Source of the DNA: Longimicrobium sp.
Lineage (GTDB): Bacteria; Gemmatimonadota; Gemmatimonadetes; Longimicrobiales; Longimicrobiaceae
Direction: 5' to 3'
DNA: 13,615 nucleotides
Assembly: GCA_030446945.1 (NCBI GenBank)
Contig: JAUJMI010000046.1
Coordinates: 1 to 13,615, forward strand
A program made the position numbers and the translations under genes. Of the stretch, positions 8,911 to 13,615 are shown piece after piece. Below the pieces are notes generated by a model, which saw only the letters and a program-made list of their open reading frames with translations, made no database searches and was not told the origin of the DNA. Position 1 is the stretch's first letter. Every line of letters starts with the position of its first letter.

Positions 8911-9012
8911 GGTGCTAAGTGCTAAGTCCTACGTGCCAAGTGAAAAGCGCACTCACGAACTGACGCACTCACGCACTGCCGTTCAGGACTCAGCACTTGG
9001 CACTTACGACTT
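8911..9012. repeat. Heptamer-type inverted repeat element, copy 2 (upstream of yebC)
   Basis: The left arm at 8924-8942 pairs with the right arm at 8994-9012 at 17 of 19 positions. Both arms consist of seven-base units close to AAGTGCT. On the minus strand the right part reads AAGTCGTAAGTGCCAAGTG and continues CTGAGT, matching copy 1 at 23 of 25 positions. The loop contains an octamer tandem repeat (8948-8979). The element begins directly after the stop codon of the YciI-like gene. Confidence 0.8.
8948..8979. repeat. Tandem octamer repeat (four units) in the loop of heptamer element copy 2
   Basis: Four adjacent eight-base units read CGCACTCA, CGAACTGA, CGCACTCA and CGCACTGC. Units 1 and 3 are identical. 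They occupy most of the loop between the inverted arms. Confidence 0.7.
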
Positions 9013-9013
9013 T

Positions 9014-9316
9014 CTACACTGTCGCGGTCTGCGGCAGAAACGCCGCGAATCGCGGATCGCTCTTCACCGGATTGAAGCGGACGATCTCGAACTCGGCGAT
9101 CCCGTTCTCGAAGTAGGGGTCGTCGCAGATCATCTTGGTGGCCTCCACCTCACTGTCGAGCGTGGTGAGGATGACGCCGCCGGTGCGCGGCTCGCGTGGG
9201 CCGGAGAAGATCAGCTTCCCTTCGCGATACAGCCCGTCCAGGTACGCCCTGTGGGCGGCGGTGTGGGCTTCCACTTCGTCGATCGGCTTCACGTAACGGA
9301 GGAGGATCAGGATCAT
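9014..9316 (-). CDS. YciI-like (YCII-domain) protein
   Basis: A 100-residue single-domain protein of the YCII/dimeric alpha-beta-barrel family, whose biochemical role is mostly unknown. It starts MILILLRYVKPIDEVEAHTAAH. The family's conserved histidine lies in HRAYLDGLYREGKLIFSGP (about residue 22), followed by GGVILTTLDSEVEATKMI and the conserved aspartate in DDPYFENGIAEFEIVRFNP (about 65-83). The ATG at 9316 fits the normal N-terminus but has no clear ribosome site. The longer open frame upstream is out-of-frame phosphatase sequence. Its stop is immediately followed by repeat copy 2. It lies about 100 bp after the phosphatase gene and may be co-transcribed with it. Confidence 0.88.
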   Translation of the reverse strand: MILILLRYVKPIDEVEAHTAAHRAYLDGLYREGKLIFSGPREPRTGGVILTTLDSEVEATKMICDDPYFENGIAEFEIVRFNPVKSDPRFAAFLPQTATV

Positions 9317-9414
9317 GGAACCGGAAGGCCTGGGGATGGGGAGCGCGGCCGTGCCGCGGTCGAAGTGGCGCTTCTCTAGGGCTAGCGCATCGGGCGCTCC
9401 GCCGCAACCCGCCG

Positions 9415-10197
9415 CTACCGCACCCCCGCCGCCGCCAGGACTGCGTGGTGCGCCCGCCCGTTGCTGGCCGCCACGCCGCGCCACGACGGCTCCGGCCCGT
9501 TGTAGCGGAAGGGCTTCCCGTCCAGCCCCGTCACCCGGCCACCGGCCTCGCGCACGATCACCTCGGCGCCGCATACATCCCACTCGTGCTTGGGGCCAAA
9601 GGAGACGAAGGCGTCGCCCGTCCCATCCGCCACCTTGACCATCTTGTATGCGGTGCTCCCCAGCGGGTGCACCGTGCAGCTCTCCGCGAACCCGCCCAGC
9701 TCCCCCCGCCTCAGCTCCGACCGCGAGCAGAGGACGCGCGGCACCCCCTCTCGCTCCGAGACGCGGACGGGCGCACCGTTCAGCCACGCGCCGCCCCCAT
9801 CGATCGCGTGGTACACCTCGCCGGTGGCGGGATTGCACACCACACCCAGCACCGCGCGATCCCCCTCCACCAGCCCGATGCTGACCGCGAACTCGGGGAT
9901 CCCGCTCACAAAGGAGTTGGTGCCATCGATCGGGTCCACCACCCAGAGCCGCTCGCGCCCGAGCCGCTCCGGCGAGTCGGCGGTCTCCTCGGAGAGCCAC
10001 CCGTACTCCGGCCTCGCGCCGATCAGCACCTCGCGAATCACGCGGTCCGCCTCCACGTCGGTGTCGGTGACGGGCTGGTCCGGGTCCTTGTAGCGCACCT
10101 CCATCTCCGCGCGGAAGGCGGGGCGGATCACCTCGGCCGCCGCCCGCGCGGCGCGAAGGGCGAGCTCGAGGTCGGACTGCAGGTCGGCGAGCTGCAT
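9415..10197 (-). CDS. Inositol monophosphatase family phosphatase, CysQ-like
   Basis: A 260-residue metal-dependent sugar/nucleotide phosphatase. Metal-site motifs are complete: PVTDTDVEADR (about 42-52), GWLSEET with Glu70-Glu71, VVDPIDGTNSF with Asp88 and Asp91, and HEWDVCGAEVIVREAGG with Asp207. Substrate cannot be fixed. The 'EWD' motif, the preceding GSTAYKMVKVADGTGDAFVSFGP and the following KPFRYNGP resemble CysQ-type 3'(2'),5'-bisphosphate nucleotidases more than plain inositol monophosphatases; histidinol-phosphatase HisN is another possibility. The ATG at 10197 is chosen because the upstream extension (MQFLRVSASPREAPR) is translated repeat sequence. It stands alone between a large palindrome and the YciI-like gene. 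Confidence 0.9.
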   Translation of the reverse strand: MQLADLQSDLELALRAARAAAEVIRPAFRAEMEVRYKDPDQPVTDTDVEADRVIREVLIGARPEYGWLSEETADSPERLGRERLWVVDPIDGTNSFVSGIPEFAVSIGLVEGDRAVLGVVCNPATGEVYHAIDGGGAWLNGAPVRVSEREGVPRVLCSRSELRRGELGGFAESCTVHPLGSTAYKMVKVADGTGDAFVSFGPKHEWDVCGAEVIVREAGGRVTGLDGKPFRYNGPEPSWRGVAASNGRAHHAVLAAAGVR

Positions 10198-10230
10198 CAG
10201 CTTTCGGTGTGTATAACAGGAACGGGGGGC

Positions 10231-10390
10231 CTCACGCGGAGACGCGGAGACGCGGAGGAACTGCAACTGCAGGGCTCACACAGAGACACAGACCCACAGA
10301 GGAAGAACGGGTTCTCTGTGGCTTGCAGTTCCCTCTGTGCCCGCTGTGTGAGGGTTTTCGCTGTTGTTGTTCTCCGCGTCTCCGCGTGAG
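10231..10390. repeat. 160-bp nested palindromic element with 20-bp perfect terminal inverted repeats (copy D)
   Basis: The left end at 10231-10250 reads CTCACGCGGAGACGCGGAGA and the right end at 10371-10390 is its exact reverse complement. Inside are further inverted pairs: GGAACTGCAA against TTGCAGTTCC, CTCACAC against GTGTGAG, and an ACAGAG/CTCTGT core around GAACGGGTTC. The inner part belongs to the CACAGAG family, and the outer part is a GC-rich relative. It fills the gap 10198-10463 between the phosphatase start and the TPR gene end. No transposase is encoded. Confidence 0.85.
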
Positions 10391-10463
10391 CTTTCCCTTG
10401 ACACAACCAGCCCGCCCCCGGAACCAGGAGGTGCCGGGGGCGGAGTGGTGACGAGGTTCACGA

Positions 10464-11117
10464 TTAACGGTTGGATGTCTCGCGCGAGAGGCGGTACATC
10501 TCGGCGGCGCGCTCGGGGTTGCCCTTGCGATCGTAGGCGATGCCCATCGCGTAATAGGCGCGGGTGTTGTCGGGCTGAAGGCGCACGGCCTCCTCCAGAG
10601 CCTCGATGGCGGCGTCCGACTCGGCCATCTGGTTGAGCGCCTCGCCCAGGATCAGGTACGCCGTGACCGACGTGCCGTCCAGCTCCACCGCGCGGCGCAG
10701 GGCCGTGACGGCGGCGGCGTACACGCCCCGCTTGTAGAGCGCGGTGCCAAGCTGCAGGTGCACATCGAAGGAATCCGGCGCCAGGCGCTGGGCGCGGCGC
10801 AGCTCTTTTTCCGCCGCATCGAACTTGCGCTGTGCGGCCAGGGCGGCACCCAGCCCCGTCACCGCCCGCACCAGGTCCGGGCTGACGGCGATCACGGCGC
10901 TGTACGCCTCGGCGGCCTCGGCGGCACTGCCGGCGGCGGCCAGCTCGTCCGCACGGTCCAGGCGCGCGAGGAGGGCGTCGTCCACGGGCGCGTCGACCAC
11001 CGCGGCGCGTGCGGGCGCGCGCCGCGGGCCGCGCGTGGCGCGCGCGGGCCCGGCATCCTGCCCCGTCTCCGGCGGAAGGTCGTCCCCGTCTGTGTCTCTG
11101 CTATTCCGGACCATCAT
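10464..11117 (-). CDS. Tetratricopeptide repeat protein
   Basis: A 217-residue protein with a low-complexity, charged N-terminus (about residues 1-45, rich in Ala/Arg/Pro/Asp) and about four to five TPR units over residues 50-212. Typical TPR positions are seen in AAEAYSAVIAVSPD, GLGAALAAQRKFDAAEKELRRAQRLAPD, LGTALYKRGVYAAAVTALRRAVELD, LGEALNQMAESDAAIEALEEAVRLQPD and MGIAYDRKGNPERAAEMYRL. No signal peptide or membrane helix is seen, so it is probably a cytoplasmic scaffold. The start ATG at 11117 (or the next codon at 11114) follows an AGGGTGG and overlaps the cutA stop by 17 bp. A GTG at 11153 is less likely. Partners are unknown. Confidence 0.85.
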   Translation of the reverse strand: MMVRNSRDTDGDDLPPETGQDAGPARATRGPRRAPARAAVVDAPVDDALLARLDRADELAAAGSAAEAAEAYSAVIAVSPDLVRAVTGLGAALAAQRKFDAAEKELRRAQRLAPDSFDVHLQLGTALYKRGVYAAAVTALRRAVELDGTSVTAYLILGEALNQMAESDAAIEALEEAVRLQPDNTRAYYAMGIAYDRKGNPERAAEMYRLSRETSNR

Positions 11118-11487
11118 CCACCCTGGTTGCGCGGGGGAGCTCCGCCCCTCCACCCTGCTGGTGCTCCGTCTCGTCCAGCACCCACCTCCGGTACGCCTCG
11201 GCCACGCCGGTCAGCGGCGTGGCGATCAGCTCCGGCACCTCGTACGGGTGAAGCTCGGCCGCCCGGCCGAAGAGGCGCTCCACGAGTGCGCCGCGCGTCT
11301 TCAGCAGCACCTGCACCTCGCCCTCCGCCCTCACCTCCCCCTCCCAGCGGTACACCGACACCACCCCCGGCACCACGCTGGCGCACGCGGCCAGCCGCTC
11401 CCCCACCAGCGCCCGCCCGAGCCGCTCCCCCGTGGCCACGTCCGGCGCCGTCATCAGCACCAGTGCCAGTTCCGCGCCGCCGTTCAT
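11101..11487 (-). CDS. cutA: Divalent-cation tolerance protein CutA
   Basis: CutA is a small trimeric protein with a PII-like ferredoxin fold, linked to copper tolerance in E. coli though its general role is unclear. The 128-residue protein has the family core: LALVLMTAPD strand, GERLAACASVVPGVVSVYRWEGEV (29-52), EGEVQVLLKTR and HPYEVPELIATPL (80-92). The C-terminal tail after about residue 108 (HQQGGGAELPRATRVDDGPE) is longer than in most members. The ATG at 11487 lies five bases after the stop of the upstream TPR gene; much longer open frame upstream is not CutA. It is sandwiched between two TPR genes in what looks like one operon. Confidence 0.95.
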   Translation of the reverse strand: MNGGAELALVLMTAPDVATGERLGRALVGERLAACASVVPGVVSVYRWEGEVRAEGEVQVLLKTRGALVERLFGRAAELHPYEVPELIATPLTGVAEAYRRWVLDETEHQQGGGAELPRATRVDDGPE

Positions 11488-11492
11488 CGCTG

Positions 11493-11942
11493 CTACGGTT
11501 CCGCCCCCACGGGGAGCGGGCCGTCGTCGCCGGTCAGCTCCGCGAGGGTGGCGCGGGCGTGCGAGATGTGCCGCTGCGCGTGGGGTGACGACGGCGGGCG
11601 CGCGAGGAATGCCCGCAGGTGCGCGATCGCCTCGTCCGTCTGCGCCTGCTGGAGCAGGAGGAACGCGAGCCCGTAGTGTGCCCCCGAGGCGTGCGGCTTC
11701 AGCTCGAGGACGCGGCGGTACGTCTTCATCGCCTCGTCCGTCATCCCGATGCGGGTGTACGTCACCGCGATCTGCTGAAGGACGTCCGTGTCGTTGGGGC
11801 TTTCGCGCAGGGCGAGCCGGAACGAAGTGAGCGCCTCGTGGAACTTCTCGTCCTGGAGGAGGACGGTCCCCTCCTCGTAGTAGTCCGGATCCCGTGCGTC
11901 CGAGCCAGGTCGGCCGTGGATGATCTTGTTGAACCAGGACAT
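11493..11942 (-). CDS. Small tetratricopeptide repeat protein
   Basis: A 149-residue protein starting MSWFNKIIHGRPGSDARDPDYYEEG, with about three TPR units between residues 21 and 118: EGTVLLQDEKFHEALTSFRLALRESPND, QIAVTYTRIGMTDEAMKTYRRVLELKPH and GLAFLLLQQAQTDEAIAHLRAFLARPP. A short helical tail with several histidines (SSPHAQRHISHARATL) follows. There is no signal peptide. The ATG at 11942 has only GGA directly upstream, so the ribosome site is weak. It is the first gene of the TPR-cutA-TPR group and is preceded by a tandem 29-bp duplication. Confidence 0.88.
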   Translation of the reverse strand: MSWFNKIIHGRPGSDARDPDYYEEGTVLLQDEKFHEALTSFRLALRESPNDTDVLQQIAVTYTRIGMTDEAMKTYRRVLELKPHASGAHYGLAFLLLQQAQTDEAIAHLRAFLARPPSSPHAQRHISHARATLAELTGDDGPLPVGAEP

Positions 11943-11955
11943 TCCGGTTTCGATA

Positions 11956-12015
11956 AGCGTGTGCTCGGGGACCGGACCGAAGCCAGCGTGTGCTCGGGGA
12001 CCGGACCGAAGCCAG
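11956..12015. repeat. Tandem duplication of a 29-bp unit upstream of the small TPR gene
   Basis: Two identical 29-bp copies at 11958-11986 and 11987-12015, each beginning CGTGTGCTCGGGGACC and ending GAAGCCAG. The two bases before each copy (AG) also agree. It lies 14 bp before the TPR gene start and so in its leader or promoter region. Confidence 0.9.
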
Positions 12016-12101
12016 GTGGAGGGTGCCGGGGGCCCCCGCGGAGCCCGTCCGGCAAGGGTCCCAAGTTACCCGCGAAGGGGTGGGGTGCGCAACCGAACCG
12101 C

Positions 12102-12737
12102 TCAGCGCCCCGGCGCCCCCGCGGCCGGGCCGGGCTTCTTCGCCACCACCACTCCTTCCTGCTCCAGGAGCACCTCCGCCCCCCGCCCGCGGAGCTCCTC
12201 GGCGGCGCCTTCCGGGGCGGGGTCCAGCACCAGCCGGGTGCCCGGCGCCAGCACGCGCACCGCCTCGGCGAGCGGCGTCTCCGCCCCTCCGGTGAGTGCC
12301 ACCCCGCGCAGCATCCCGCCGCGCAGGGGGAGCGCCGGGCCGCCGGCCACGCGGCTTACTCCCGGCGCGCCGTCTTCCGGGACGGGATGTGCGGTGAAGG
12401 CCACCACCTGGAGCCCCGGCACCAGGGCGGCGATGGCGGGAGCAAGCTCCGCGCCGAGGCCGGCCACCAGCACGGTGCCCCCCGCCCCAGCCAGCCCCAG
12501 CAGCGCCGCCAGCCGCACCGCCCCGTCGGGGTCCTGAGCGGCCGCGGGCTCCGGCGCGCCCTCCACGAGGCGCAGGTCGACGGTGCCGCCCTCGATCGGG
12601 TACATCTCGCGGCAGTTGGAGCACCCCAGGCTTCCCTGCATCACCCGCCGCTCCTCCAGCCGGTCCGCCAGGAGGATCAGCCCGAACTCGGGGCCGCAGC
12701 GCGGGCAGGTGAGGAGGTCGGTGAGGAGGATGTGCAT
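12102..12737 (-). CDS. Trm112-like zinc-ribbon protein with degenerate methyltransferase-like domain
   Basis: A 211-residue protein. The N-terminus (about 1-60) is a Trm112-type zinc ribbon: MHILLTDLLTCPRCG with Cys11 and Cys14, then LGCSNCREMYPIEGGTVDLR with Cys39 and Cys42. Residues 85-190 resemble a class I methyltransferase fold: GTVLVAGLGAELAPAIAAL where the SAM-binding strand-loop would be, LPLRGGMLRGVALTGG, and LAEAVRVLAPGTRLVLDPAP, which mirrors the common 'E..RVL.PGG.lvl' block. The usual acidic residue after the second strand (reads VVAFTAHP) and the acidic residue of motif IV are missing, so catalytic activity is doubtful. No strong ribosome site precedes the ATG at 12737. Function unknown. 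Confidence 0.8.
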   Translation of the reverse strand: MHILLTDLLTCPRCGPEFGLILLADRLEERRVMQGSLGCSNCREMYPIEGGTVDLRLVEGAPEPAAAQDPDGAVRLAALLGLAGAGGTVLVAGLGAELAPAIAALVPGLQVVAFTAHPVPEDGAPGVSRVAGGPALPLRGGMLRGVALTGGAETPLAEAVRVLAPGTRLVLDPAPEGAAEELRGRGAEVLLEQEGVVVAKKPGPAAGAPGR

Positions 12738-13262
12738 GGTGGGGGCTGGGGCTCGGCCGATCGTGGCCGTTGAAATCGCGGCAACGACCGCGAGAAACCT
12801 GCCTGCGCGCGCTCCGGGGAGCCGGATTGGCGCGGGGACCCGGGCAATGCCGCCGCATCACCCGGGGCTGAAGCCCCCGGCTGGAACCACGGGAAGGCGG
12901 CTGAAGCCGGCTCGGGAACCGCAGCATTCGAGCGGGTGCCACGCTCCACTTCCTGAGCGGAGCGCTGCTCCGGGCTCTCCTCCGCACCGTCCTGGGGCGC
13001 CGAGCGAAGGAGACGGCCTCGGCCGTGAGCACCGCACCATCCACTGTTCTACGCCGGGACTCGGGCCGTTTCCAAGGCACGGACAGCCACGCGGGGCTGC
13101 GCCTACGAGGCCTGGGTGCGTGCGGCGCCGATCGAGACAGGGAGAGGGCGGGCGCGATGAATCGCGCCCCTGCCACGGATCTCCTCCCCGAGTCCGCGCA
13201 GGCGGACTTTGTGCTGTTGTTGCAGCGAGTTCACTCGCCTCCGTAAGCCCCAGCCCCGAACG
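12738..13262. repeat. Gene-free palindrome island between queD and the Trm112-like gene
   Basis: About 520 bp without a convincing gene on either strand. It carries a series of short perfect palindromes: 12864-12877 (GGGGCT/AGCCCC), 12898-12909 (CGGCT/AGCCG), 12958-12972 (CGGAGC/GCTCCG), 13013-13026 (ACGGCC/GGCCGT), 13150-13169 (nine-base arms GGGCGCGAT/ATCGCGCCC), 13191-13208 (AGTCCGC/GCGGACT) and 13225-13238 (GCGAGT/ACTCGC). Four of them share a central TTCA/TGAA. The open frames crossing it are repeat-derived. Confidence 0.75.
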
Positions 13263-13615
13263 TCACCACATCGGGCGTGGTGAGTACTGGGCCCACTGGT
13301 TGGGGGTCTCCCAGACGCGGACGTAGGCGAGGTGCTCGCCGTCGGGGCCGAGACGCTCGCGCATCTGCTGGAAGATCCAGCGGGCCTGGTTCTCGGCGCT
13401 CGGCTCCAGCTCGGTAAAGGGCGGGAGGTCGTTGATGTTCTCGTGGTCCAGGTGCTCGGCGATGGCGCGGAGGTGGCGCTTGGCCTCCGTGAAGTCGAAG
13501 GCCATCCCCCCCTCGCCCACCTCCGCGAAGGCGAGGCCGGCCTCCACGACGTAATGGTGGCCGTGGAGCTTCTCGCACTTGCCGCGGTAGTTGCGCAGGA
13601 AGTGGGCGGAGTCGT
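13263..13615 (-). CDS. queD: 6-carboxytetrahydropterin synthase QueD (N-terminus cut by right window edge)
   Basis: QueD makes 6-carboxy-tetrahydropterin from dihydroneopterin triphosphate, the first committed step to preQ0/preQ1 and queuosine. 116 residues are visible and only about ten N-terminal residues should be missing. The active-site block DSAHFLRNYRGKCEKLHGHH contains the catalytic Cys and the zinc-ligand histidines. MAFDFTEAKRHLRAI and LDHENINDLPPF match the conserved 'vmDF..lK ... LDH..LN' region. PSAENQARWIF and VRVWETPNQWAQY complete the family C-terminus. It ends MW-stop. With tgt and queA in the same window it suggests a complete queuosine route. A pterin-synthase (PTPS) paralogue is the only real alternative. 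Confidence 0.93.
   Translation of the reverse strand, partial: DSAHFLRNYRGKCEKLHGHHYVVEAGLAFAEVGEGGMAFDFTEAKRHLRAIAEHLDHENINDLPPFTELEPSAENQARWIFQQMRERLGPDGEHLAYVRVWETPNQWAQYSPRPMW

Noticed and set aside
8948..8979. CRISPR array
   Set aside because: The units are eight-base direct tandems without spacers. There are no cas genes.
10197..10461. Small open frames within the nested palindrome
   Set aside because: They are translations of the CTCACGCGG and CACAGAG repeats (peptides like HAETRR and HRDT), not genes.
11101..13176. 691-residue minus-strand open frame
   Set aside because: Only the last 128 residues are a protein family (CutA). The rest is out-of-frame TPR and Trm112-like genes plus repeats, low in complexity.

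Overview
This is a high-GC bacterial chromosome segment. Apart from one gene, every gene is read on the minus strand, so transcription runs right to left. The block yebC-ruvC-ruvA-ruvB-queA-tgt-yajC-def-fmt is a housekeeping arrangement known in many bacteria. The very high GC, the frequent GTG starts and the dense palindromic intergenic repeats fit a Gemmatimonadota/Longimicrobium-like organism. That assignment is an inference, because no rRNA or other phylogenetic marker is present.

Layout in transcription order (right to left): a queD gene cut by the right edge; about 520 bp of palindromic repeats with no gene; a Trm112-like zinc-ribbon protein with a degenerate methyltransferase-like domain; a TPR-cutA-TPR cluster; a 160-bp nested palindrome; an inositol-monophosphatase/CysQ-like phosphatase; a YciI-like protein; a heptamer repeat element; a promoter and yebC-ruvC-ruvA; a hairpin repeat; ruvB-queA; a plus-strand lipoprotein gene flanked by two copies of the same hairpin repeat; tgt; a second heptamer element; yajC-def-fmt; a TenI/ThiE-like gene; and the first third of thiS at the left edge.

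The genes cover Holliday-junction processing (RuvABC), queuosine modification of tRNA (QueD, Tgt, QueA), formylation and deformylation of initiator methionine (Fmt, Def), Sec-translocon support (YajC) and thiamine thiazole synthesis (ThiS, TenI-like). Many junctions overlap (GTGA, ATGA, or 17-26 bp), which implies operons with translational coupling.

The most interesting material is between the genes. At least three families of inverted repeats occupy nearly every sizeable gap: CACAGAG-type hairpins, AAGTGCT-type heptamer elements, and small palindromes whose stems differ but whose TTCA/TGAA centre is constant. One pair of CACAGAG hairpins brackets a small lipoprotein gene inserted against the reading direction between queA and tgt. 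One heptamer element supplies the last codons and stop of tgt. No CRISPR array, tRNA, rRNA, transposase or recognisable defence system was found.
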